From assembly GCF_015229955.1 (NCBI RefSeq), contig NZ_JAAKYZ010000009.1, forward strand, positions 1 through 36,966: a stretch of DNA of 36,966 nt. Reading direction: 5' to 3'. Positions 1 through 9,082 of this stretch are shown here, one piece after another. The translations under genes were made by a program, and so were the position numbers. How positions within the stretch are numbered: the first letter of the stretch is position 1; each line of letters starts with the position of its first letter. The stretch comes from Campylobacter concisus (lineage in GTDB: Bacteria; Campylobacterota; Campylobacteria; Campylobacterales; Campylobacteraceae). The notes below the pieces were generated by a model. It had not been told where the DNA came from. It searched no databases and saw nothing but the letters and a program-made list of their open reading frames with translations.

Positions 1-39
1 AGGTGGATGTCATAAGTTCGAGTCTTATAGCGACCACCA
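1..39 (+). tRNA. tRNA-Val (3' part only, anticodon inferred GAC)
   Basis: This is the 3' end of a tRNA cut by the window edge. Visible are one anticodon-loop base, the 3' anticodon-stem strand GGTGG, a 5-nt variable loop, a T-arm (ATAAG / TTCGAGT / CTTAT), the 3' acceptor strand AGCGACC, discriminator A and an encoded CCA (37-39). The anticodon lies outside the window. Valine is inferred because the acceptor and T-arm resemble Campylobacter tRNA-Val(GAC), which often precedes tRNA-Asp. Confidence 0.7.
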
Positions 40-48
40 TTTTTAGGT

Positions 49-125
49 GCAGCGGTAGTTCAGTTGGTTAGAATGCCGCCCTGTCACGGCGGAGGTCGCG
101 GGTTCGAGCCCCGTCCGCTGCGCCA
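49..125 (+). tRNA. tRNA-Asp (GTC)
   Basis: Complete cloverleaf. The acceptor stem GCAGCGG pairs with CCGCTGC, the discriminator is G and CCA is encoded (123-125). The anticodon stem CCGCC/GGCGG encloses loop CTGTCAC, giving anticodon GTC (Asp). The T-loop is TTCGAGC. It starts 9 nt after the preceding tRNA, so the two are probably co-transcribed. Confidence 0.95.
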
Positions 126-246
126 TCTATTAAACCTTAGGTTAAGGTCATGTCTCATAAAGCACCCATTATTGAGTGTCAAATTAAATTTTAAGATTAT
201 ATGTTCTAAGATAACACTTTAAGATTTATTATTACTATTTAATCTT

Positions 247-322
247 GCCTCGTTAGCTCAGTTGGTAGAGCATATCACTCTTAATGATGGGGTCGTAGGT
301 TCGAGGCCTACACGGGGCACCA
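247..322 (+). tRNA. tRNA-Lys (CTT)
   Basis: Complete cloverleaf. Acceptor GCCTCGT pairs with ACGGGGC (one T-G wobble), discriminator A, encoded CCA at 320-322. The anticodon stem TATCA/TGATG holds loop CTCTTAA, so the anticodon is CTT, reading AAG. This is the C34 lysine isoacceptor and not the TTT form that reads both Lys codons. The D- and T-loops look normal. Confidence 0.92.
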
Positions 323-330
323 TCCATTTT

Positions 331-405
331 GGCCCATTCGTCTAGCGGTTAGGACACCAGCCTCTCACGTTGGTAACACGAGTTCGAGTCTCGTATGGGT
401 CACCA
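331..405 (+). tRNA. tRNA-Glu (CTC)
   Basis: Complete cloverleaf. Acceptor GGCCCAT pairs with ATGGGTC (one G-T wobble), discriminator A, encoded CCA at 403-405. The anticodon stem CCAGC/GTTGG encloses loop CTCTCAC, giving anticodon CTC, which reads GAG. It starts 8 nt after tRNA-Lys(CTT), so the two C34 isoacceptors form one transcription unit. Confidence 0.92.
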
Positions 406-985
406 TTTTTCTAATCCTTTTTTCTTTTTAATTTGCTACACAGAAATTTTTATAGAAAATTTCTTAAAAATGTATACTTATTTGCTTAGCGAATTGCTAC
501 TAAAAATGTAAAAACCAATTTTTATAATGTTGTTTAATTAGTGTGTAATGAGTGATAAATTTTAGAAGCTAATTTACAATTAAGCTAAAAAATCTTTATA
601 AATATAATAAAAGTACATCATGGAAACGTGATTACAGAGCGTTACAAGTTGTTTTTGCTTTGATCTATTGGGCAAAACTCATTAAGCATTTTTAATTTTT
701 AAGCTCATAAAACATAAAACAGCCTATATTTGATAATAAAATGGCCAATTCTCTTGCTTATGAGAAAGGTACTTAAAATTTAAGATCATACTGGGGCTCG
801 TGCGTTAAAAATACATTAAGGCTTACGATAAATATAGTTCTTTTTATAATATAAAGAGTATTTGGTGGCAATGTAAAAAATATTAAAGACTCAATTATAA
901 AGAAAGCTCAATTTAAATAGCAAAAATAAAGCCTACTAATTTTAAGCTCAAATATAAAACTAGCAAACAAGCTATCTTTTTGTAT
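406..985. other. AT-rich gap with no clear gene; possible decayed coding remnant
   Basis: About 580 nt lie between tRNA-Glu and the 3' end of pflA with no convincing start, ribosome site or long frame. One open stretch on the plus strand (573-695, about 40 codons, no ATG) reads like protein, including the run SWKRDYRALQVVFALIYW, before a stop. A second short open run near 817-885 contains AYDKYSSFYNIKSIWW. These may be fragments of a degraded gene, but I cannot name the family and chance is possible. Confidence 0.3.
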
Positions 986-3361
986 TTAGTTTTTGCCTAT
1001 CATATCAAGCTTAGCTTTGCAAGCATCTTTATACGGGCTTACAAAATTTGAGTCAGAGCACTCATTTAAATAAGGCCTAGCCAACTTAAACTGCTTTTGC
1101 CTTATATAAATTTCGCTTATCAAATTTAAAGCATGTAAGCGATCTTCTGGCTCAAGCTTCATGTTCAGTATAAATTTCGCCTCATCAAGTGCCTCACCTA
1201 GGTTATCTGTCTTTAGTGAAGCTTCCGAGTAGTTAAAATTTATCTTTGGTGAAAATGTATTTATCTTGGCTTTTGTTTGTAGCTCAAGAGCTTTTTTGGC
1301 ATACGTTGTGGCGATAGCGTAGTCATTACTTTTCATCGCATAGTCACTTATAGCTGTATATGCTTCGATAATCTTAAAGTCTTGGCCTCTTAGTTGCTCG
1401 ATAGCACTAATGGTTGAGATCGCCTCCGTAAAGCGTTTTAATGCAAGCAATGAGTAAAACCTGTCAAAAAGAGATGGTGTTGGATCTGAGTATTCGACTG
1501 ATGAGCCAAGTGAAAGCGCGTCATTTGCAGCAATAATCGCATGCTCGTAGTCTTTATTTTTATATAAAATTTTGCTCAAATTTACAAGCCATTCGACTCT
1601 ATCTTCTAAATTTTCATCTTTTGCATGAGCTTTTGCGAGCTCAAGTGCATCGTTGTAGCGGGCCGTTCTGTAATAGCAGTTAAAGAGCTTAAATTGCGGT
1701 AATGAGATTTTATTTATATCGTAGTTTTCAAGTAAATTTATAACAGCTGTACAATCATCTTTTATAAAATACTCTTTTGTAAGCTCTAGCGCAGCCTCAT
1801 TTATCAGCTCCATTGCCCTGCTTAAATTTCCATCTTTTGCCATGGTTTTGTAAGATAGTGCATCGGAGAATTTACGCTCTTTAATATCCAGCTCAAGCTC
1901 GCTTATTAGAGCCTTTTGACTAATATTTGTCCCAGCATATTTTTCAATTAGCTCTTTATATCTAGCATGAAGTGCAGTAGCATTTTTATCCTTTTCTTCA
2001 AAAAACAACCCATCTTTTGCTTTAGTCACCTCATCGATATAATCACCATATTTAAACTCTGTCTCATATCTATTTAAGTATTCGTATGCTTTTTTCTCAT
2101 CTTTTGTTTTGGCTAGATTGAGTGCTAAATTTTTTAAAGCAACTTCATAAAAATCTTTCGTTCTATCGCTATTATTTATCAAGATTTCATAAATTTTAGC
2201 AGCCACATCAGGCATATCTTTACTTGCAAATGTAGTTGCAAGATTCATCGACTTCGTTGGGTTATTCATAAAAAATTTTTCATTCGCATTTGCGATTTTT
2301 AGTATAAATTTCTTTGCTTCATCAAATTTTTCTTTATCGATATTTGCATCAGCTAGGCTTAGTGCTGTTCTACTTGCAAGGTCGATGTCGTTTGTGGAGT
2401 AAAGCACTTTTTCATAGTCTTTTAGTGCCTCTTTTTGTCTGCCTATCTTGTAGAGATAATCAGCATAATCAAGCGCTGCAAGTTTTGTAAATTTTGAGTT
2501 TGCGTGCTCTTCGTTTAAGATATCAAGCATATATTTTGCATCACTTGCGATGCTATCTTTTAGGTAGGCTCTGGCGATCAGATATAGCACCTCTGGATAG
2601 TTTTCATCAGATGGGAATTTTCTGATCCAAGCCCTACCTTCACTTACGATGTCTTTTGGCTCGATCTCTTCAAACTCATTTTTTGTCTCAAAAATTTTAT
2701 CAAGAGCCCTTAGACGAAATAGTAAAAATTCACTTGAAAAAAGGCTATTTGGATGCCTTTTTATTGCTGTTTGAGTATCTTTTACTACATTTTCATAAGC
2801 GCCCTTTTCATAAGCTCTTTTTATACTTATGTAGATATCAATGTCATTACTATCAAGCCCAGCAATAGGAGCTTTGTTAAGATCAAGCGCTCCGATACTA
2901 GGATTTAGCATATCTTTAAAATCAGGTTTAAAATTTAGCCCAGACTTTCTTTTGCTATTTTCACTGAGCGAAGTATCTATAATTATGCTAAAGTGTTTTG
3001 AAATGGTTGTTTTTGGGCTATCTTGTACGTTTTGGCTACTATAAAGCTCAGTTTTTATATTTAGCAGTTTTGACGGTGCTTTTGGCATTATGACGATAAA
3101 AAGCTTGCCATCTTGCTTTTTATATTTTATATCCATTAATGGCAGTGTCGTATCTTCAATTTTTGGCAAAATTTCATCATCAAGCATGCAGACATAGCGT
3201 TTGGTATCGTAAGCTAAAATTTGCTCCACGCATTCAAATTCTTGCTCATCGCTTAGCTGAAGAACGCTATAAGGTTTATCACCATTTGCGCCGCTATTTA
3301 GGCTAAGATTAAAAGCGGTTAGATAAAGCGGAAAAAATAAAATAATTAAGAGCTTTTTCAT
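986..3361 (-). CDS. pflA: PflA, periplasmic TPR flagellar motor protein
   Basis: Protein of 791 residues with an N-terminal signal peptide (MKKLLIILFFPLYLTAF) and a long helical repeat region (about 190-770) of TPR/Sel1-like AxxYxxAL helices. In C. jejuni PflA (paralysed flagella A, about 788 residues) lies directly behind nuoN. It is a periplasmic component of the enlarged Campylobacter flagellar motor, needed for stator placement and torque. Position, length and architecture all match. An in-frame ATG at 3415 would overlap nuoN and bury the signal peptide behind 18 residues, so I chose 3361. No strong Shine-Dalgarno is visible. A TATAAT lies at 3368-3373, too close to the ATG for a normal leader. 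It probably shares nuo read-through. Confidence 0.88.
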   Translation of the reverse strand: MKKLLIILFFPLYLTAFNLSLNSGANGDKPYSVLQLSDEQEFECVEQILAYDTKRYVCMLDDEILPKIEDTTLPLMDIKYKKQDGKLFIVIMPKAPSKLLNIKTELYSSQNVQDSPKTTISKHFSIIIDTSLSENSKRKSGLNFKPDFKDMLNPSIGALDLNKAPIAGLDSNDIDIYISIKRAYEKGAYENVVKDTQTAIKRHPNSLFSSEFLLFRLRALDKIFETKNEFEEIEPKDIVSEGRAWIRKFPSDENYPEVLYLIARAYLKDSIASDAKYMLDILNEEHANSKFTKLAALDYADYLYKIGRQKEALKDYEKVLYSTNDIDLASRTALSLADANIDKEKFDEAKKFILKIANANEKFFMNNPTKSMNLATTFASKDMPDVAAKIYEILINNSDRTKDFYEVALKNLALNLAKTKDEKKAYEYLNRYETEFKYGDYIDEVTKAKDGLFFEEKDKNATALHARYKELIEKYAGTNISQKALISELELDIKERKFSDALSYKTMAKDGNLSRAMELINEAALELTKEYFIKDDCTAVINLLENYDINKISLPQFKLFNCYYRTARYNDALELAKAHAKDENLEDRVEWLVNLSKILYKNKDYEHAIIAANDALSLGSSVEYSDPTPSLFDRFYSLLALKRFTEAISTISAIEQLRGQDFKIIEAYTAISDYAMKSNDYAIATTYAKKALELQTKAKINTFSPKINFNYSEASLKTDNLGEALDEAKFILNMKLEPEDRLHALNLISEIYIRQKQFKLARPYLNECSDSNFVSPYKDACKAKLDMIGKN

Positions 3362-3383
3362 GCCGCAATTATAGTTAAATTTT

Positions 3384-4874
3384 CTAAAATCCTGAAGCAA
3401 AGACAAAATGCTCAATAAATTCCAAAATCGCTCCAGAAAATAAAAATGAAAAGGCCGTTCCAGCTACTGCAATGCCAACAATTACTTTTAGCGCCATCGA
3501 GATATTTGCGGTGTAGAGATTTTTATCTTTTACGATCGGCTCTTTTAGAAACATAAAGACGATTAGCTTTAAATAGTAATAAATCGCAATGGCAGAATTT
3601 ATCATGATAATGACGCTAAGTACGACGTAATCAGACTTGATAAGCGATGAGATAAGCACCATCTTGCCCCAAAAGACGCTAAAAGGCGGTATGCCAGCAA
3701 GGGCGATCATGAAAATTCCCATTATAACTGCGTAGCTTGGTAAAATTTTTATAAGCCCTGAAAATTTCTCAAATGGATGCTTAAAGCGCTTGTCCCAGCA
3801 GACGACATCGTCGCACCTTGCCACCCAGAGCATAGAAAATGCGCCCAAATTTGCAAACAAAAACATAACCCAGTAAAAAAACAAGGCAACATTTGCCTCA
3901 TGAGAATTTGCCACAAGCGCGCAAAGCACGACACCAGCGTGAGCTATGGAACTAAAAGCAAGCATCCTTTTTACGTCTTTTTGCACTAGTGCCATGATGT
4001 TTGCAAGGCTCATCGTAAGCACGGCGATGATGTAGAGCATATCTTTTATCCACAAAATTTGTGAGCCTTCAAGCATCGCAAAAATTCTTAACGCAACGAT
4101 AAATGCTGCCACCTTTGGTACGATCGACATATAGCCTGCTAGTGGGGCATTTGAGCCCTCGTAAACGTCTGGTATCCATGTGTGAAAAGGTATGAGTGAG
4201 AGCTTAAAGCCAATAGCCGAGGCAATGAAAACACAGCCTAATAAAATGATCAAATTTTGATTTAGGCTAAGATCTTTTATCACAACACCGATACGGGCGA
4301 TGTCTATTGAGTTTGTCGCTAGATAAAACATCGCTATCGCCATCGCAAAAAAGCCAGCCGAGAGCGAGCCCATAGCAAAGTATTTAATGGCAGCTTCTAC
4401 GCTTTTTGCCTTGTTGTGAAGGGCGATTAGCGTATAGAGGCAAAGTGAGCTGATCTCAAGGCCTAAAAAGATGATGAGTAGGTTATTTGAGCTCACCATA
4501 AATAAAAATCCAGCTATCATAAACAAAAATAAAGCGTAATACTCGTAAATTTTATACTCAAAATACTCTTTTGTGCTAAGTGCAAGCGGGATAAAAAGAG
4601 CCGAGGCGATTAGGATGATGACTTGAGAGATGACCGAAACTCCATCAACTAAAAGCATATCCCAAAAGCTAAGGCTAAGACCGTTAAAATCAAGTATTAG
4701 GCCCACATTTACAAATATTGCGATGATACAAAATACGCAGTAGAAATTTCTTGAAAGATCTTTTTTTATGGTGCCAACGATTAAGATAAAAAGTGCAAAG
4801 ATTATCATACTAAGCATCGGAGCAACCGAAGATAAAGAAATTTCTTTAAGGTCTAAAAAGGCTATTTCGTTCAT
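3384..4874 (-). CDS. nuoN: Complex I membrane subunit NuoN
   Basis: 496-residue polytopic protein, one of the three Mrp-antiporter-like proton-pumping subunits of NADH-quinone-oxidoreductase-type complex I in the inner membrane arm. It shows the family signatures LGLEISSLCLYTLIA (the glutamate helix) and KLSLIPFHTWIPDVYEG (the TM7 lysine region), with about 14 hydrophobic segments. Length is normal for NuoN. The start overlaps the nuoM stop by 4 nt (ATGA), so the two are translationally coupled. It ends 22 nt before the chosen pflA start. Confidence 0.97.
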   Translation of the reverse strand: MNEIAFLDLKEISLSSVAPMLSMIIFALFILIVGTIKKDLSRNFYCVFCIIAIFVNVGLILDFNGLSLSFWDMLLVDGVSVISQVIILIASALFIPLALSTKEYFEYKIYEYYALFLFMIAGFLFMVSSNNLLIIFLGLEISSLCLYTLIALHNKAKSVEAAIKYFAMGSLSAGFFAMAIAMFYLATNSIDIARIGVVIKDLSLNQNLIILLGCVFIASAIGFKLSLIPFHTWIPDVYEGSNAPLAGYMSIVPKVAAFIVALRIFAMLEGSQILWIKDMLYIIAVLTMSLANIMALVQKDVKRMLAFSSIAHAGVVLCALVANSHEANVALFFYWVMFLFANLGAFSMLWVARCDDVVCWDKRFKHPFEKFSGLIKILPSYAVIMGIFMIALAGIPPFSVFWGKMVLISSLIKSDYVVLSVIIMINSAIAIYYYLKLIVFMFLKEPIVKDKNLYTANISMALKVIVGIAVAGTAFSFLFSGAILEFIEHFVFASGF

Positions 4875-6382
4875 AGTTTGCTCCCGCCATTTAAAGATAA
4901 AATCTTATCTTTTGTGTCGCTATTTACGGCTCTAGTTTGCATTTTATTTATTATATTTTGCACGCTTGGCTCAAGTGGCTTTAGGATCAAATTTGGTGCA
5001 ACACCAAGAGCGATTATGAGTAAGCAAAGCGGCACAAGAGCGGCTAACTCTTTGAAATTTAGATCCTTTAGGCTTAAATTTTTCTCCTTGCACTCGCCAA
5101 AAAATACTCTTTTATAAAGTACTAGCATATAAACAGCGCCCACGATGATGCTAAAGCCACCAAGTAGCGCAAAGAGCTTATTTAGCTTAAAGATGCCAAG
5201 CAGGCTCAAAAACTCGCCCACAAAGCCAATGGTTAGTGGCAGGCCGATACTTGCAAGTGTTGCTATAAAAAATATAAGCGCATACTTTGGCATCACCTTA
5301 GCAAGGCCGCCAAATTCGCAAATTTCTTTGGTATGAACTCTTTCGTAGATGATGCCAACTAACAAAAATAGCGCGCCGCTTACGATACCGTGGCTTATCA
5401 TCAAAAATATTGAGCCACCAAGGCCTATTAAATTTAGTGAAAATATGCCAAGCATGATGACACCCATGTGTGAAATGGAGCTATAAGCGATCACTTGTTT
5501 CATATCGCTTTGTGCGTAGGCAACGAGGGCTGCGTAGATGATCATAATGATGGCTATGACGCAGACAAAGCCACTTAAAAGTAGGCTCGCATCTGGAAAA
5601 AGTGGGAGCGAAAATCTCACAAAGCCATAAGTACCCATCTTTAAAAGCACACTAGCAAGCAGTACCGAGCCGATAGTTGGAGCCTGCCCGTGCGCGTAAG
5701 GTAGCCACGTGTGAAATGGAAATAGCGGAGTTTTCACACCAAAGGCAAAGAAAAACGCTAAAAATAGCCAAATTTGAGCGCTTTGCCCGATACCAAGCTT
5801 ATACCAATCAAGCAGATTAAAGCTAAAGACGCCGCTTTTTTGATAGCACAAATAGCCGATAAAGATGATCGCTACTAGCATAAAGACAGAGCCTAAAAAT
5901 GTATAGATGAAAAATTTAATCGCAGCGTAAATTCTATTTTTACTGCCAAATGCGCCGATGATGTAAAGTAGCGGTATGAGGCTAAGCTCCCAAAAGCTAT
6001 AAAACAAGATCATATCAAGCGCACTAAATACGCCCATCATCGTGCTCTCTAAAAATAGCACGCTAATAACAAGGTGCTTTAAATTTCCATCATTGCTAAG
6101 GGCTGCGATAGAGATGAAGCTCATAAATGCGCTAAGGACTATAAGCACAAGCGAAATGGTGTCGATGCCGACAAAATAGCTGATATTTAGGCTTTGTATA
6201 AGCTGGACTTGATGCGTTAGAACAAAGTCATAACCCTGAAAATCGACATTTACGCAGATAAAAATGGCAAGCAAAAGCTCAATTAACGCGATACTTGCTC
6301 CATAAAATTTGATGCTTTTATTTTCTATCAAAAAGCCAAGTATTGCGCTTATTGCTGGGAAAAATATGATGACACTTAGCAT
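4871..6382 (-). CDS. nuoM: Complex I membrane subunit NuoM
   Basis: 503-residue antiporter-like subunit of the complex I membrane arm. Visible signatures are YSFWELSLIPLLYIIGAFG, with the conserved TM5 glutamate, KTPLFPFHTWLPYAHGQAP around the channel lysine, and AYSSISHMG further on. Length is typical. The start codon shares one base with the nuoL stop (TAATG), and the stop overlaps nuoN by 4 nt. Confidence 0.97.
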   Translation of the reverse strand: MLSVIIFFPAISAILGFLIENKSIKFYGASIALIELLLAIFICVNVDFQGYDFVLTHQVQLIQSLNISYFVGIDTISLVLIVLSAFMSFISIAALSNDGNLKHLVISVLFLESTMMGVFSALDMILFYSFWELSLIPLLYIIGAFGSKNRIYAAIKFFIYTFLGSVFMLVAIIFIGYLCYQKSGVFSFNLLDWYKLGIGQSAQIWLFLAFFFAFGVKTPLFPFHTWLPYAHGQAPTIGSVLLASVLLKMGTYGFVRFSLPLFPDASLLLSGFVCVIAIIMIIYAALVAYAQSDMKQVIAYSSISHMGVIMLGIFSLNLIGLGGSIFLMISHGIVSGALFLLVGIIYERVHTKEICEFGGLAKVMPKYALIFFIATLASIGLPLTIGFVGEFLSLLGIFKLNKLFALLGGFSIIVGAVYMLVLYKRVFFGECKEKNLSLKDLNFKELAALVPLCLLIIALGVAPNLILKPLEPSVQNIINKMQTRAVNSDTKDKILSLNGGSKL

Positions 6383-8220
6383 TATTTGGCTCCGTTTAAT
6401 AAAAATATAAAGCTTAAAAGCAAGGCAAATCCTGCGACCATAAATCTAAGCATAATGCTTAAGTCGCCGCTTTGCATTTTGTTTGCTAAAAATGCAAATT
6501 TATTTAGTGCTATCGCGACTAGATCGACACTACGATCGATTATCATCTCATCAATCTTTTTACAAATTTGTGAGATCAAAATGTAGCCATTTATAAAAAA
6601 TTTCTCATAAAATTTTGGGATAAAGTAGGCACTTTGCAAAATTTTATAAATTCTACTCTCACAAATGTTCTCTTTAAAAATTTCTTTTTTATAGGCAAAT
6701 ACAGCAAAGCCAGCACTTGTTAGCACTAGACCAAGTGTTAAAATAAGTAAAAAAATTTCGCTGCCGTGAGATAAATTTAGTGAAAAATCTTTTAAGCTTT
6801 TTTCTAAAAACTCACTAAAGTTGCTCCAAAAAAAGCCACTTATGGCTGAGAGAATTCCAAGTACACCCATGCCAGCTAGCATATAGTTTTTAGCTTCATG
6901 CGCGTGTTTCTCGCTCTTTGGCTTTGTAAAAAAGACTAGCATAACGAGCCTAAAGCTATAAAATGCTGTAAGCACAGCACCAAAGAGCAAAATGATCCAT
7001 AAAAATTTATTTTCACTAAAGGCGACTTCTAAAATTTTATCTTTTGAAAAAAAGCCAGCAAATGGATAAAAGCCAGCTAGTGCGCAGCTTGCGATGATAG
7101 AAAGAAGCGCGGTTGGCTTCATAAATTTATAAAGTCCGCCCATTTTTTTGATATTTAGCTCATCATTCATCGCGTGCATGACGTTGCCAGCGCATAAAAA
7201 GAGAAGTGACTTAAAAAATGCGTGCGTGACAAGGTGAAAAAGTGCGATCTTATAAGCGCCAAGACCAGCAGCTACGAACATATAGCCAAGCTGCGAAAGC
7301 GTCGAGTAGGCGATGATTTTTTTAAGGTCATTATGCACAAGCGCGATACTAGCCGCAAAAACTGCTACAAATGTGCCAAGGTAAGCGATAAAGTGCGATA
7401 CTTCAGGCGCGTTTGTAAAGATAAAATTTGCACGTATGACTAGATAGACTCCAGCTGTTACCATGGTCGCAGCGTGGATGAGTGCTGAGACTGGAGTTGG
7501 TCCCTCCATGGCGTTTGCAAGCCAAGTGTGAAATGGAAACTGCGCGCTTTTACCCATGGCACCTATAAAAAGAAGTGTGGCGATGATGCCTAAATTTAGC
7601 CCACTAAAGTCGCTTCTGGCGTTAAAAACCTCGCTAAATTTAAGTGAGCCAAAGCTATAAAATATATAAAAAATGCCAACAAGCATCGCAAGGTCAGCCA
7701 CTCTATTCATTATAAAGGCTTCGTTTGCAGCAATATTTGCACTAGCTCTTTTATACCAAAAGCCAATGAGTAGCCACGAGCAAAGTCCAACACCCTCCCA
7801 GCCGATGAAAAGTCCTATGAAATTATCGCTTGATACAAGGACGTTCATGCAAAAGACAAAGAGCCCAAGATAACTAAAAAAGCGGTTAAAGCTTGCGTCA
7901 TCTTTCATGTAGCCAATGGAATAGATATGCACTACACTAGCTACTACACCCACAGTGCTAAGCATAACAAGGCTAATGGCGTCAAGATAGAAGCCAAAAT
8001 TTAAATCCAGACCACCAAAATTTATAAACTCTTTTAGTGATAAATTTAGCGGTTCATCTATGCCAAGACTGGCTGCTAGCATAAGCGAAGCGGTTGTGCT
8101 AATAATCATGAGAAGTGAGCAAAAAACACCAAGTAAAAAATTTTTACTGCTATGTGAAAAAAGTCCAGAAACGATAAAGCTAAGAAGCGGAAAAAATAGT
8201 GAAATACAAAATAAAATCAT
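6382..8220 (-). CDS. nuoL: Complex I membrane subunit NuoL
   Basis: 612-residue subunit, nearly the same length as E. coli NuoL. NuoL is the distal antiporter-like subunit that carries the long lateral helix along NuoM and NuoN. The core has FIGWEGVGLCSWLLIGFWY (TM5 glutamate), GKSAQFPFHTWL with the channel lysine, EGPTPVSALIHAATMV and YSTLSQLGYMFVA. The C-terminal part (about 510-612) contains a long amphipathic stretch and a final hydrophobic helix, consistent with the lateral helix and its anchor. It follows nuoK by 3 nt. Confidence 0.97.
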   Translation of the reverse strand: MILFCISLFFPLLSFIVSGLFSHSSKNFLLGVFCSLLMIISTTASLMLAASLGIDEPLNLSLKEFINFGGLDLNFGFYLDAISLVMLSTVGVVASVVHIYSIGYMKDDASFNRFFSYLGLFVFCMNVLVSSDNFIGLFIGWEGVGLCSWLLIGFWYKRASANIAANEAFIMNRVADLAMLVGIFYIFYSFGSLKFSEVFNARSDFSGLNLGIIATLLFIGAMGKSAQFPFHTWLANAMEGPTPVSALIHAATMVTAGVYLVIRANFIFTNAPEVSHFIAYLGTFVAVFAASIALVHNDLKKIIAYSTLSQLGYMFVAAGLGAYKIALFHLVTHAFFKSLLFLCAGNVMHAMNDELNIKKMGGLYKFMKPTALLSIIASCALAGFYPFAGFFSKDKILEVAFSENKFLWIILLFGAVLTAFYSFRLVMLVFFTKPKSEKHAHEAKNYMLAGMGVLGILSAISGFFWSNFSEFLEKSLKDFSLNLSHGSEIFLLILTLGLVLTSAGFAVFAYKKEIFKENICESRIYKILQSAYFIPKFYEKFFINGYILISQICKKIDEMIIDRSVDLVAIALNKFAFLANKMQSGDLSIMLRFMVAGFALLLSFIFLLNGAK

Positions 8221-8223
8221 CTC

Positions 8224-8526
8224 TTAGCCTTTCATATTTGTCATCGACTCTAAACTGATGCTGCCAGTCTTTTTATACCAAAGTACGAGTAGCCCTAGTC
8301 CCACGGCGACCTCGCTAGCTGCGATGGCTACTATAAAAAATGCGATGATCTGCCCAGTTAGGTCAAAGTAGTATTTTGAGATGGCAGCGAGTGCTATGTT
8401 TGCTGAATTTAGTAAAATTTCACTTGAGAAAAATAGCATGATCAAATTTCTTCTTCGCATTATGCCAACTAGCCCTATGACAAAGACCAGACTTACAAGG
8501 ATGAGGTAGTGAGTAAGCCCTATCAT
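8224..8526 (-). CDS. nuoK: Complex I membrane subunit NuoK
   Basis: 100-residue protein with three transmembrane helices, the normal NuoK (ND4L) size. Conserved acidic residues sit in the second and third helices (FFSSEILLNSANIALAA and AASEVAVGLGLLVLWYK), matching the two membrane glutamates of the family that take part in proton translocation. The start overlaps the nuoJ stop by 4 nt (ATGA). Confidence 0.97.
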   Translation of the reverse strand: MIGLTHYLILVSLVFVIGLVGIMRRRNLIMLFFSSEILLNSANIALAAISKYYFDLTGQIIAFFIVAIAASEVAVGLGLLVLWYKKTGSISLESMTNMKG

Positions 8527-9059
8527 AGCATCTCCTCTAGCGTATTTTTAGTATTTAGATCTTTATGTATCAAAATAATGCCAGCAACCATTGCCACAAG
8601 AAGCATTACAGCACACATCTCAAAAGCGATCAAATACTTGCTAAAAAGAAAAATTCCAATAGCCTCGATATTGCCAAGCTCGCTAGCAATAGGACTTAAT
8701 CCATCAAATTTTGCACCATAAATAGGAGCTAAAAATATAAATATCAAAAGAAGCGCTATAAAACTACTTAAAAGATAGATGGTGATCTTTGCTTTTTTGT
8801 TACTTTTTGGCTCACACTCTTTACTGCTGTCAAAAAACATCATCGCAAATGCATATAAAACGACCACAGCACCTGTGTATACGATGATCTGCACTACGCC
8901 TAGAAATTCTGCTCCAAGTAAGAAAAATATAGCCGAGATAAAGACCATGCCAGCAGCTAGCGCAGAGACTGCATTTAGTGCATTTTTACAAAATACGCTA
9001 AAAGAAAAACTAACTAAAACCAAGGCACTAAAAAGATAAAATGCAAAGCTCTCATACAT
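8523..9059 (-). CDS. nuoJ: Complex I membrane subunit NuoJ
   Basis: 178-residue protein with five predicted transmembrane helices. NuoJ (ND6) lies between NuoH and NuoK in the membrane arm. The family signature FLGVVQIIVYTGAVVVLYAFA, shown here in part as VVQIIVYTGAVVVLYAF, is clear. It is the helix containing the pi-bulge that links quinone reduction to pumping. It starts 23 nt after the nuoI stop and overlaps nuoK by 4 nt. Confidence 0.97.
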   Translation of the reverse strand: MYESFAFYLFSALVLVSFSFSVFCKNALNAVSALAAGMVFISAIFFLLGAEFLGVVQIIVYTGAVVVLYAFAMMFFDSSKECEPKSNKKAKITIYLLSSFIALLLIFIFLAPIYGAKFDGLSPIASELGNIEAIGIFLFSKYLIAFEMCAVMLLVAMVAGIILIHKDLNTKNTLEEML

Positions 9060-9082
9060 CTTTTGCCCTTTTAAAATTTATA

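Noticed and set aside
134-148. ACCTTA-GGT-TAAGGT hairpin after tRNA-Asp
   Set aside because: The stem is only 6 bp with a 3-nt loop and no T-tract; it is too weak to call a terminator, although processing of the tRNA end cannot be excluded.
3362-3415. N-terminal extension of PflA to an ATG at 3415
   Set aside because: It would overlap nuoN by 32 nt and place 18 residues before an obvious signal peptide; the shorter form matches the known length of about 788 residues.
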